Positions 16,741 through 24,747 of a stretch of DNA of 64,000 bases are shown in pieces (position 1 is the first letter of the stretch; every line of letters starts with the position of its first letter). The notes under the pieces are model-generated. The model did not search any database, had not been told where the DNA came from, and saw only the letters and a program-made list of their open reading frames with translations. Made by a program: the position numbers and the translations under genes. Origin of the DNA: Pseudomonas sp. UBA1879 (GTDB lineage Bacteria > Pseudomonadota > Gammaproteobacteria > Pseudomonadales > Pseudomonadaceae); assembly GCF_002338065.1 (NCBI RefSeq), contig NZ_DDHJ01000001.1, positions 248,001-312,000 of the forward strand. The letters are read 5' to 3'.

Positions 16741-17141
16741 AGGTCATCCGCATCGCCGCGGCCTTGCTGATTGGCGCGGATGGCCGGACCCTGCTGGTGC
16801 GCAAGCGCGGGACTCAAGCGTTCATGCAACCGGGCGGGAAAATCGATGCGGGTGAAACCGCGCCCGTTGCGCTGGCGCGGGAGCTGCACGAGGAGCTGGG
16901 GCTGCGGATCGAGCCTGATCAGGCAGCGTTTCTCGGCGAGTTCTCGGCGATGGCGGCGAACGAGCCAGGTTTTGAAGTGAACTGCCAGCTGTATCGGCTG
17001 GACGTGGATCAGGATGTGGTGCCGGCGGCGGAGATTGAGGAGGTCGTCTGGATCGACGCCGGGAGTGTGGATCACCTGCACCTGGCGCCATTGACCCAAG
17101 ATTCGATTCTGCCGTTGTATCGCACACTTCAGATCGCATGA
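16737..17141 (+). CDS. Nudix hydrolase
   Basis: A 134-residue hydrolase of nucleoside diphosphate-linked compounds. The complete Nudix box G-x5-E-x7-REL-x-EELGL is present as GGKIDAGETAP followed by VALARELHEELGL (about residues 37-59). The substrate is unknown; the small size and REXHEELG-type box suit a house-cleaning pyrophosphatase. The start is GTG 16737, giving the 4-bp overlap GTGA with the ddlA stop, so the two genes should be translationally coupled. Confidence 0.9.
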   Translation: MKVIRIAAALLIGADGRTLLVRKRGTQAFMQPGGKIDAGETAPVALARELHEELGLRIEPDQAAFLGEFSAMAANEPGFEVNCQLYRLDVDQDVVPAAEIEEVVWIDAGSVDHLHLAPLTQDSILPLYRTLQIA

Positions 17142-17149
17142 ATCTCCCT

Positions 17150-17173
17150 CGGGAGTGAGCCCGCTCACTCCCG
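17150..17173. repeat. Compact palindrome (REP core) between Nudix and metR genes
   Basis: CGGGAGTGAGC (17150-17160), 2-nt loop, GCTCACTCCCG (17163-17173): an 11-bp perfect inverted repeat containing the GGAGTGAGC core of the REP elements elsewhere in the window. It lies between convergent genes and may also act as a terminator. Confidence 0.75.
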
Positions 17174-17186
17174 CCATGACCTCAGC

Positions 17187-18116
17187 TCAACGCACCGCGC
17201 TCACCCCATCCAGGGTCGAAAACGACGTGTCCTTCGCCGTCAGCAGAAAATCCCGCATGTAGGGCGCGTCGAGCATGTCGGCGCGGATGGCGGCGTAGAG
17301 CGTGGCGAACAGGCCTTTCTCGCCCAGTCGCTTGGCTTTCACATAACCCCGTGAGCTGTATTCATGCAGCGCCCAGTGCGGCATCCCACACACGCCTCGG
17401 CCACTGGCGACAAGCTGCATCATCATGACAGTCAGCTCGGACGTGCGAACCTGCGCCGGTTCGATGTCAGCCGGTTCCAGAAAGCGGGTGAAGATGTCCA
17501 GACGATCCCGCTCCACCGGGTAGGTGATCAGCGTTTCGCTCGCCAAGTCCTCCGGCACCACGAACGGCTTGCTCGCCAGCGCGTGCTGATTGGCCACCGC
17601 GAGCATGGCTTCGTACGTGAACAGCGGCACGTAGGTAATGCCTGGCAGGTCCACAGGGTCGGACGTCACCACCAGATCCAGATCGCCTCGGGCGAGGGCG
17701 GGCAGGGGCGCAAAAGCGAAACCCGAGGCCAAGTCCAGTTCGACCTCCGGCCACGCATCGCGGAACTGATCGATGGTCGGCATCAGCCATTGAAAACAAC
17801 TGTGGCATTCAATGGCCATGTGCAGACGACCTGCCACGCCACCGGCCAGCCGCGAGATGTCGCGCTCGGCATTGCGAAGTTGCGGCAGCACCGAGTCCGC
17901 GAGTTGCAGCAGTCGTAAGCCCGCGCTGGTGAAACGCACCGGTTTGGTCTTGCGCACGAACAGCGGCATGCCCATGCGCTCTTCCAATTCCTTGAACTGG
18001 TGAGATAGCGCGGATTGCGTCAGGTGCAGTCGGTCAGCGGCGTCGACCAGGCTGTCGGCCTCGCGCAGCGCATGCAATGTTTTCAGATGGCGTATCTCAA
18101 GCACCGGGCGCTCCAT
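17187..18116 (-). CDS. metR: LysR-family regulator MetR
   Basis: A 309-residue transcriptional activator of methionine synthesis genes, responsive to homocysteine. It has the N-terminal helix-turn-helix typical of MetR (LEIRHLKTLHALREADSLVD, then LHLTQSALSHQFKELEERMG) and a LysR substrate domain. The gene is divergent from metE, the classical arrangement in which MetR activates metE and represses itself. The start is ATG 18116. Confidence 0.95.
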   Translation of the reverse strand: MERPVLEIRHLKTLHALREADSLVDAADRLHLTQSALSHQFKELEERMGMPLFVRKTKPVRFTSAGLRLLQLADSVLPQLRNAERDISRLAGGVAGRLHMAIECHSCFQWLMPTIDQFRDAWPEVELDLASGFAFAPLPALARGDLDLVVTSDPVDLPGITYVPLFTYEAMLAVANQHALASKPFVVPEDLASETLITYPVERDRLDIFTRFLEPADIEPAQVRTSELTVMMMQLVASGRGVCGMPHWALHEYSSRGYVKAKRLGEKGLFATLYAAIRADMLDAPYMRDFLLTAKDTSFSTLDGVSAVR

Positions 18117-18145
18117 GAATGAATTTTGTGATCAACGCGAAAACA

Positions 18146-18160
18146 ATGAGTTTGTCTCAT
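18146..18160. promoter_or_regulatory. Candidate MetR operator in the metR/metE spacer
   Basis: ATGAG-TTTGT-CTCAT is a perfect 5-bp inverted repeat with a T-N11-A LysR pattern. It resembles the E. coli MetR site TGAA-N5-TTCA and lies 50 bp before metE. Confidence 0.55.
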
Positions 18161-18209
18161 GTCGGGCGCAGTGTCGACAATGGCGCCATCTTTTGTAGGA
18201 GACGTCATC

Positions 18210-20549
18210 ATGGCCCTGGCCCATAACTTAGGATTTCCGCGCATCGGCGCTGATCGTGAATTGAAGAAAGCCCTCGAAGCCTATTGGAAGGGCGATATCG
18301 ACCAAGCCGCGCTGCTGGCCGTAGGACGTGATCTGCGCGCTACGCACTGGCAGCTTCAGAAGGACGCAGGCATCGACCTGCTGCCCGTAGGGGATTTCGC
18401 TTGGTACGACCAGGTGTTGACCCATTCGCTGACCTTCGGCGTCATCCCCGAGCGCTTCGTCGACCTGCGCGACGACAAAGGGTTGCCCAACCTCGATACC
18501 CTGTTCGCCATGGCACGCGGCGCTAGCGCTGGTTGCTGCGGCGGCCGCCACGGCAAGGCCCACCATGCCCAGGAGCTGACCAAATGGTTCGACACCAACT
18601 ACCACTACCTCGTACCGGAATTCACCCAGGACCAACGCTTCAAACTGAGCTGGGAGCAGTTGTTCGACGAAGTCGAAGAAGCGCGGGCATTGGGTCATAG
18701 GGTCAAGCCGGTGATCATCGGCCCGCTGACCTATCTGTGGCTCGGCAAGGCGAAAGGCGACAGCTTCGACAAGCTCGAACTGCTGGACCGTCTGCTGCCG
18801 ATCTACGGCGAAATTCTCGGGCGTCTGGCGGGGCAGGGCGTTGAGTGGGTGCAGATCGATGAGCCTATCCTGAGCCTTGATCTGCCGCAGGACTGGAAAA
18901 ACGCCTTCGAACGCGCCTACCACAGCCTGCAATACTCGCCCCTTAAAAAACTGGTCGCCACTTACTTCGGGGGGCTGGAAGACAACCTCGGCCTCGCGGT
19001 TTCGCTGCCAGTGGACGGCCTTCACGTCGATCTGGTGCGTGCCCCTGAGCAATTGCCTGCGCTGCTCGATCGTCTGCCGACCTACAAAGTGCTGTCCCTT
19101 GGGGTGGTCAATGGCCGCAATGTCTGGCGCTGCGACCTGGAAGCGGCCCTCGAGCTGTTGATTGAGGCGCAGCTGCGGTTTGGCGACAACCTGTGGGTCG
19201 CGGGTTCGTGTTCTCTACTGCACAGCCCGGTCAACCTGGAGCGTGAAGACGCGCTCGACGCCGAACTCAAAAGCTGGCTGGCCTTCGCCAAGCAGAAGTG
19301 CGCGGAAATTTCGATCCTCAGCACTGCCTTGAACGACCCTCAAGCGCCCGAAGTGCAGGCTGCATTCGCTGAAAGCCGTGCCGTGCAATCGAGCCGCCAA
19401 CACTCGGCCCGAATCCATAAACCTGAGGTGAAGGCACGTCTGGCTGCTATCACCGCAGCAGACAGCCAGCGGCATTCGGCCTTTGCCGAGCGCATCGCCG
19501 TGCAGCGTGTGCGTTTGAACCTGCCGCCTTTTCCGACCACCACCATTGGCTCATTCCCACAGACCGCATCGATTCGTCTGGCTCGCCAGTCCTGGAAACA
19601 GGGCAAATTGTCGGCCAACGATTACCACGACGCCATGCGTGCAGAGATTCGTCATGCTGTCGACATTCAGGAGCGTTTGGGGCTGGATGTGCTGGTGCAT
19701 GGCGAGGCCGAGCGCAATGACATGGTCGAATATTTCGCCGAGCAACTGGATGGCTACGCGTTCACCCGCTTTGGCTGGGTGCAGAGTTACGGTTCGCGTT
19801 GCGTGAAACCGGCGGTGATCTTCGGCGACCTGAGCCGGCCGCAGGCGATGACCGTCAGCTGGATCGAATACGCCCAAAGCCTCACCGCCAAGGTGATGAA
19901 GGGCATGCTGACCGGTCCGGTGACCATGCTGATGTGGTCTTTCCCCCGCGAAGATGTGTCGCGCAAAGTGCAGGCGCAACAATTGGCATTGGCGCTGCGC
20001 GACGAGGTGGTCGACCTGGAAAACGCAGGCATCAAGATTGTGCAAATCGATGAAGCGGCGTTCCGCGAAGGGCTGCCGTTGCGCCGGGCGCAGTGGGATG
20101 AGTACCTGGAGTGGGCCGTCGAAGCGTTCCGCTTGTGTGCCTCCGGCGTGCGCGATGAAACGCAGATCCACACCCACATGTGCTACAGCGAATTCAACGA
20201 CGTGATCGAGTCCATCGCGGCCATGGACGCCGACGTGATCACCATCGAGACCTCGCGCTCGGACATGGAATTGCTGGAAGCCTTCAAAGCTTTCGACTAC
20301 CCGAACGACATCGGCCCGGGCGTCTACGACATCCACTCGCCGCGAGTGCCGGAGAAGGCCGAGATGGTCAAGCTCATGACCAAGGCCGTGCAACGCGTTC
20401 CGGCTGAACGTCTTTGGGTCAACCCGGACTGCGGCCTGAAAACCCGCGCCTGGCCCGAGACCGAAGCGGCGCTGATCAACATGGTCGCAGCGGCGCGACA
20501 GTTGCGACAGGGAATCAGCCGCGAGTGGCAAGGCGGCAGCCGCGAGTGA
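18210..20549 (+). CDS. metE: Cobalamin-independent methionine synthase MetE
   Basis: Transfers the methyl group of methyltetrahydropteroyl-triglutamate to homocysteine, the last step of methionine synthesis without B12. The 779 residues consist of two homologous barrels. The zinc and homocysteine ligands are seen in TQIHTHMCYSEFND (His, Cys), a Glu in ITIETSRSDMELL and NPDCGLKTR (last Cys). The start is ATG 18210, because AGGAGA at 18197-18202 precedes it. A Cys/His-rich loop (GCCGGRHGKAHHAQ, about residues 107-120) replaces the loop of E. coli MetE. Controlled by MetR upstream. Confidence 0.97.
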   Translation: MALAHNLGFPRIGADRELKKALEAYWKGDIDQAALLAVGRDLRATHWQLQKDAGIDLLPVGDFAWYDQVLTHSLTFGVIPERFVDLRDDKGLPNLDTLFAMARGASAGCCGGRHGKAHHAQELTKWFDTNYHYLVPEFTQDQRFKLSWEQLFDEVEEARALGHRVKPVIIGPLTYLWLGKAKGDSFDKLELLDRLLPIYGEILGRLAGQGVEWVQIDEPILSLDLPQDWKNAFERAYHSLQYSPLKKLVATYFGGLEDNLGLAVSLPVDGLHVDLVRAPEQLPALLDRLPTYKVLSLGVVNGRNVWRCDLEAALELLIEAQLRFGDNLWVAGSCSLLHSPVNLEREDALDAELKSWLAFAKQKCAEISILSTALNDPQAPEVQAAFAESRAVQSSRQHSARIHKPEVKARLAAITAADSQRHSAFAERIAVQRVRLNLPPFPTTTIGSFPQTASIRLARQSWKQGKLSANDYHDAMRAEIRHAVDIQERLGLDVLVHGEAERNDMVEYFAEQLDGYAFTRFGWVQSYGSRCVKPAVIFGDLSRPQAMTVSWIEYAQSLTAKVMKGMLTGPVTMLMWSFPREDVSRKVQAQQLALALRDEVVDLENAGIKIVQIDEAAFREGLPLRRAQWDEYLEWAVEAFRLCASGVRDETQIHTHMCYSEFNDVIESIAAMDADVITIETSRSDMELLEAFKAFDYPNDIGPGVYDIHSPRVPEKAEMVKLMTKAVQRVPAERLWVNPDCGLKTRAWPETEAALINMVAAARQLRQGISREWQGGSRE

Positions 20550-20579
20550 CGAGCTGCAAGCGGCAAGTCAAAGCAGGTT

Positions 20580-20610
20580 CCGGTGCATCTGACATCTTTT
20601 GATGCACCGG
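20580..20610. other. Long stem-loop downstream of metE
   Basis: CCGGTGCATC (20580-20589) and GATGCACCGG (20601-20610) form a perfect 10-bp stem with an 11-nt loop. There is no following T-run, so termination is uncertain; it may protect the metE transcript end. Confidence 0.6.
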
Positions 20611-20630
20611 CCTGAAAACGGTCTGCCCAT

Positions 20631-20670
20631 GCTCTTGCTCTTGCTCTTGCTCTTGCTCTTGCTCTTGCTC
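20631..20670. repeat. Tandem hexanucleotide repeat (GCTCTT) about 6.7 copies
   Basis: Forty bases of uninterrupted GCTCTT units in the gap between metE and the alpha/beta hydrolase gene. It lies about 125 bp before the next start codon and is not inside a credible reading frame. Confidence 0.95.
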
Positions 20671-20795
20671 GCAGCTCGCCGCTCAAAACCGCCGCTCGGC
20701 TCCGTTCATCAAAATGTCACGCAACTGTGGCAGCGCGTTTTGGAAAACTTCATCAGACTCGCGGCCTACTGGGGTTCTGTGTTTCGGTGTATTCC

Positions 20796-21788
20796 ATGCG
20801 GTTTTTCTTTTTCCTGGCTGCGCTCATGTGCAGCTTGCCGTCTTTTGCGGCCTCTCGATGCGATGTCGACGTTCCCACCCAAGTGGCCGAGCTGGATGAT
20901 GTGCACCTGGCGTATCAAAGCATCGGGCGTGAGGCTGACCCTGCGCTGCTGTTGGTCATGGGCCTCGGCGGGCAGCTGATTCATTGGCCGGACGAGGTGG
21001 TCGTCGCGCTGTGCCAGCAAGGTTTTCGGGTGATTCGTTACGACAACCGTGACGTCGGCCTGTCAACGTGGGTTCAGGCGCCCGCGACGGCCAACCTGAC
21101 TTATGAAGTGTTGCGCTACAAGATCGGCCTGCCCGTGTCGGCGCCGTATTCCCTGACCGACATGGCGCAGGACGCACTGGGCCTGATGAGCGCGCTGCAC
21201 ATTCAACAGTTCCATGTGCTGGGCGCCAGCATGGGCGGGATGATCGCTCAACACCTGGCGGACATGGCGCCTGAGCGCGTGGAAAGCCTGACCCTGATCA
21301 TGACCAGCTCCGGGGCGCCGGGCCTGCCGATGCCAAGCCCCGCCCTCCTGCAATTGTTGGCCCGTCGCGGCGCCCCGGACCGTCAGACGGCACTCGAACA
21401 ACAAGCGGATTTGCTGGCGGCGTTAGGCAGTCCGGAGGTCAAGGATGATCGGCAAACATTGTTGCAGCAGGCGGCAGTTTCCTACGACAGAGCGTTCAAC
21501 CCGGAAGGCGTGAAACGACAAATTCTGGCGATTCTTGCCGAACCGAGCCGCGTCGAGCTGTTAAATCGCCTGCGCGTTCCAACGCTGGTGGTGCACGGCA
21601 CCGCTGACCCGTTACTGCCGGTGATGCACGGTATTCACGTCGCCGCTCACATTCAGGGCAGCCGGTTGAAGCTGATCCCCGGCTTGGCCCATCGTTTTCA
21701 GGAAGCGTTCAAAGCGCCCTTGCTGGCGGCAGTGTTGCCGTATCTGCGCGAGCATCGCGAGGACCTGTCCCACGTCGCTCAGCTCTAG
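20796..21788 (+). CDS. Exported alpha/beta hydrolase
   Basis: A 330-residue protein with a signal peptide (MRFFFFLAALMCSLPSFA, cleaved near residue 18) and an alpha/beta hydrolase fold. The nucleophile elbow is GASMGG (Ser of G-x-S-x-G), the acid is in VHGTADPLLP, the histidine in PGLAHRF, and MGLGGQL is the oxyanion-hole turn. The sequence style (YQSIGREADPALLLVMGLGG, then RVIRYDNRDVGLST) is that of the TAP/epoxide-hydrolase-like esterases. The physiological substrate is unknown. ATG 20796 is chosen because it yields the signal peptide; the longer frame adds 23 residues before it. The ribosome binding site is weak. Confidence 0.85.
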   Translation: MRFFFFLAALMCSLPSFAASRCDVDVPTQVAELDDVHLAYQSIGREADPALLLVMGLGGQLIHWPDEVVVALCQQGFRVIRYDNRDVGLSTWVQAPATANLTYEVLRYKIGLPVSAPYSLTDMAQDALGLMSALHIQQFHVLGASMGGMIAQHLADMAPERVESLTLIMTSSGAPGLPMPSPALLQLLARRGAPDRQTALEQQADLLAALGSPEVKDDRQTLLQQAAVSYDRAFNPEGVKRQILAILAEPSRVELLNRLRVPTLVVHGTADPLLPVMHGIHVAAHIQGSRLKLIPGLAHRFQEAFKAPLLAAVLPYLREHREDLSHVAQL

Positions 21789-21808
21789 ACACTGACGCCG
21801 TATCTCAT

Positions 21809-21944
21809 TGTAGGAGCGTGGCTTGTCCCGCGATCGGCGGGGAACCCGTCGTAAAACCCGCGGCCATGGTGTCTCAGGCACACCGCATGTATCCGGTTTT
21901 ACTGCCGGTTTCCGGCAGATCGGGGGGCAAGCCACGCTCCTACA
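21809..21944. repeat. REP doublet (inverted pair)
   Basis: TGTAGGAGCGTGGCTTG at 21809-21825 and its reverse complement CAAGCCACGCTCCTACA at 21928-21944 flank a GC-rich centre. This REPIN-like pair fills the space between the alpha/beta hydrolase and frnE-like genes. Confidence 0.9.
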
Positions 21945-22006
21945 CAGTTTGTCGTCGGCGCGACTAGGCGTATCGTGCACCTTTTCCGCTTTGGAACGAG
22001 GCTGCC

Positions 22007-22675
22007 ATGAGCATTCCACTGAAAATCGATTTCATCTCTGATGTTGCCTGCCCGTGGTGCATCATCGGTCTGCGCGCGCTGGATCAGGCGCTGGAACATT
22101 TGGGCGATGAAGTCCGGGCACAGATTCACTTCCAACCGTTCGAACTGAACCCGAAGATGGGCCCGGAAGGTCAGGACATTTTCGAGCACATCACCCAGAA
22201 ATACGGCTCGACCCGCGAGCAATATCTGGCCAACGCCGAAAACATCCGTCAGCGCGGTGCCGAATTGGGCTTCGTGTTCAAACCGGGAGACCGTCGCGTC
22301 TACAACACCTTCGACGCCCATCGGCTGATCCATTGGGCGGCAGAGGAGGGCAAGCAGCAGGCGCTGAAAGAGGCGCTGTTCGTAGCCTATTTCAGCCAGC
22401 ACGCCAACGTTTCCTCCCACGAAATACTGGCCAACGTCGCACAGAAAGTCGGCCTGGATCGACAGCGCGCCGAGGCGATTCTGATGTCCGACACCTACGC
22501 CGCCGACGTACGCCAGCAGGAAGAATTGTGGATTTCCCGGGGCGTGAGTTCGGTGCCTACCATAGTGTTCAATGACCAATACGCCGTCTCGGGTGGCCAG
22601 CCAGTTGACGTGTTTGTTGGCGCCATTCGTCAGATCATCAGCGAACAATCAAGCGTCGTTAGCGCACAAGAGTGA
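22007..22675 (+). CDS. DsbA-family oxidoreductase, FrnE type
   Basis: A 222-residue thioredoxin-fold protein with the active-site motif CPWC (DVACPWCIIG, about residues 15-18) and the cis-proline loop VSSVPTIVFND. There is no signal peptide, so it acts in the cytoplasm, unlike DsbA. FrnE relatives include Deinococcus FrnE, implicated in oxidative stress tolerance, and the polyketide gene frnE; the true substrate is unknown. The start is ATG 22007. Flanked upstream by a REP doublet and downstream by the GntR operon, which seems independent. Confidence 0.88.
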   Translation: MSIPLKIDFISDVACPWCIIGLRALDQALEHLGDEVRAQIHFQPFELNPKMGPEGQDIFEHITQKYGSTREQYLANAENIRQRGAELGFVFKPGDRRVYNTFDAHRLIHWAAEEGKQQALKEALFVAYFSQHANVSSHEILANVAQKVGLDRQRAEAILMSDTYAADVRQQEELWISRGVSSVPTIVFNDQYAVSGGQPVDVFVGAIRQIISEQSSVVSAQE

Positions 22676-22843
22676 CGTCTACGCTAACGGATGTCGGTGC
22701 GAGCAAGCCTGCCGCGTAGGGGTTTTCGATATTTTCGCTGCCCTGCGCTTGTTCGCAATCCGGCGTAACAGATGTAACAAATCTTCGATTGCGATTTAAA
22801 AATTGCTTGCTCCTTCTGACCTTTTTCGGATATCAATTTGTAC

Positions 22844-23557
22844 ATGATTAAACAGGTTCGATTTGACAAGAAACAACGCGTGGTCAATGAGCTCGCGCGC
22901 CGCATTGAAACCGGTCAAATGGGCTCGGGCGAGCTGCTGCCGGGTGAGAATCTGCTGGCTCAGGAATTCAACGTCAGTCGCGGCACGCTGCGTGAGGCGC
23001 TATCCGAGCTGAAGCGTCGCAATTACATCGCGACGCAGACCGGCGTCGGGTCCATCGTGACCTACGACGGTATTTCCTTGGACCAGCGTGCCGGCTGGGC
23101 GCAAGCGTTGGCGGACACAGGTGCGAAGGTCAGTACCGAGATTCTGCGCCTGGTAGCGGTGCAGCGGCCTGACTTGGCGGTGCGATTCGGCACGACGGAG
23201 TTCGTGGCGCTGGATCGGCGTCGAACGGCTGTCGATGGCAGCGTGGTGTCGCTGGAGCGGGTATTGATCCCCGCCGTGGAAGGGCTGGAAAACCTGCCAC
23301 GAGACGGGCTGATCGACGATTCGCTGACCGTGACCCTGGCGGCCCATGGCTACGTGGGCGATCGCGGCGATCAGTGGATTGGCGCCGAGCCGCTTAGTCA
23401 GGACGACGCCGTTCTAATGATGCGCGAGCCGGGCACAGTCTTTCTCAAGGCGACGCGAACCACATTCGACCGCCGCGAGCGTTTCATGGAGCACGTGGAA
23501 AGCCTTCTGGATCCCGTGCATTTTCGTCTACATCTGGCCTTTGGATCGACTACATGA
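22844..23557 (+). CDS. GntR-family regulator with UTRA domain (YegW-like)
   Basis: A 237-residue HutC-subfamily regulator. The N-terminal winged helix includes ELARRIETGQMGSGELLPGE, then EFNVSRGTLREALSELKRR; the C-terminal UTRA domain senses a small ligand (from about residue 85, ending in ERFMEHVESLLDPVHFRL). It heads a four-gene operon and overlaps the next start by 4 bp (ATGA), so it probably regulates that operon in response to the compound the operon handles. The same set of functions in E. coli is yegW with yegUTV. The start is ATG 22844; an upstream in-frame TTG is less likely. Confidence 0.88.
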   Translation: MIKQVRFDKKQRVVNELARRIETGQMGSGELLPGENLLAQEFNVSRGTLREALSELKRRNYIATQTGVGSIVTYDGISLDQRAGWAQALADTGAKVSTEILRLVAVQRPDLAVRFGTTEFVALDRRRTAVDGSVVSLERVLIPAVEGLENLPRDGLIDDSLTVTLAAHGYVGDRGDQWIGAEPLSQDDAVLMMREPGTVFLKATRTTFDRRERFMEHVESLLDPVHFRLHLAFGSTT

Positions 23558-24570
23558 CGGCATTGATCGACACCCGCGACCACGCGCTGGCCGCTTTTTA
23601 CGGCCTGGCCCTGGGCGATGCGTTGGGCATGCCCACGCAATCCCTGAGTCGCGAGCAGATCAAGCAGCGCTTCGACCGTATCACCACGTTGACGGCCGCC
23701 GACGCCGATCAGCCGATCGCGCCGAACATGGCCGCCGGCTCGATCACCGACGATACCGAACAGGCTGTGTTGGTGGCGGAACTGTTGATCGCCGGTGGCG
23801 GGCTCATCAGGCCGTCGGATCTGGCGCAAAGCTTGATCGACTGGGAAGCGGTGATGCAGGCCAAGGGCTCGCAAGATCTGCTCGGCCCGTCGACCAAACG
23901 CGCAATTGAAATGATTCTGGCAGGCCACAGCCCCGAAGAGGCAGGCCGCTTCGGCACCACCAACGGTGCCGCCATGCGCATCACGCCGGTCGGGATTGCG
24001 GCGAATGTGGCCGATGAGCAGCAGTTCGTCGAATCAGTGGTGCAAGCCTGCCAGGTGACTCACAACACGACGCTCGGCATCTCCAGTGCAGCCGCTGTGG
24101 CCGCTGTGGTGTCGGCGGGGATCAATGGCCTTGGCCTGAATGAGGCGCTGGCGGTGGGTGCGCGTATCGCCGAACGCGCCGAGCGTCATGGTCACTGGAT
24201 TGCCGGTGGAAAAATCTCCGCGCGGATCGTCTGGGCCAAACAGCTCTGCGCCAAGTCCAGCAACACGCAACTGCCGGATTTGATTTACGACGTCATCGGC
24301 ACGTCGGTGGCGTCCCAAGAGTCGGTCATCGCCGCCTTCGCCCTGGCGCACCAGGTCGCCTCCGGCCAATTGTCGGCCTTCGACGCGTTGTGCATGGCGG
24401 CCAGTCTTGGCGGAGACACCGACACCATCGCGGCGATCCTCGGCGCCATGTTGGGCGCATGTCAGGGCATGGGCGTCTGGCCAGCTGACCTGATCGAGCA
24501 GGTCCAGACCGTCAACAGGCTTGAGCTTTCCACGCTGGTCGAACATTTGCTGTCCTTGCGCGCTGCCTGA
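23554..24570 (+). CDS. ADP-ribosylglycohydrolase-family protein (YegU-like)
   Basis: A 338-residue DraG/ARH-fold hydrolase. The metal-binding motifs of the family are visible: GLALGDALGMPTQ near the N-terminus, SITDDTEQAVLVAEL (Thr-Asp-Asp), and AASLGGDTDTIAAILGAMLG near the C-terminus, which together hold two magnesium ions. The family splits N-glycosidic bonds of ADP-ribose or related ribosides. In this context, with a nucleobase-type permease and a sugar kinase, hydrolysis of a ribosylated compound to base plus ribose is a reasonable inference. It overlaps the GntR gene by 4 bp. E. coli YegU is the nearest analog by operon context. Confidence 0.9.
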   Translation: MTALIDTRDHALAAFYGLALGDALGMPTQSLSREQIKQRFDRITTLTAADADQPIAPNMAAGSITDDTEQAVLVAELLIAGGGLIRPSDLAQSLIDWEAVMQAKGSQDLLGPSTKRAIEMILAGHSPEEAGRFGTTNGAAMRITPVGIAANVADEQQFVESVVQACQVTHNTTLGISSAAAVAAVVSAGINGLGLNEALAVGARIAERAERHGHWIAGGKISARIVWAKQLCAKSSNTQLPDLIYDVIGTSVASQESVIAAFALAHQVASGQLSAFDALCMAASLGGDTDTIAAILGAMLGACQGMGVWPADLIEQVQTVNRLELSTLVEHLLSLRAA

Positions 24571-24747
24571 CTGATACAGGCGCGATCACGTGCCGAATGA
24601 ACAATAACGATCCAGACGTCGCCCTGTCACAGAGGGCGATTGGGGATGGCTGCGCTTTTCGAAAGGCACTCCTATCCCACCCGACACGGACGTCATTTGC
24701 GTTGCGTACTGCCCACAACCAGAACAGATGGCAACAGGAGCATTCCC

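Noticed and set aside
19551..20531. A 326-codon frame opposite metE
   Set aside because: Antisense shadow of a confidently identified gene.
20631..20670. GCTCTT repeat considered as a CRISPR or coding repeat
   Set aside because: The units are contiguous, without spacers, and lie outside any supported reading frame.
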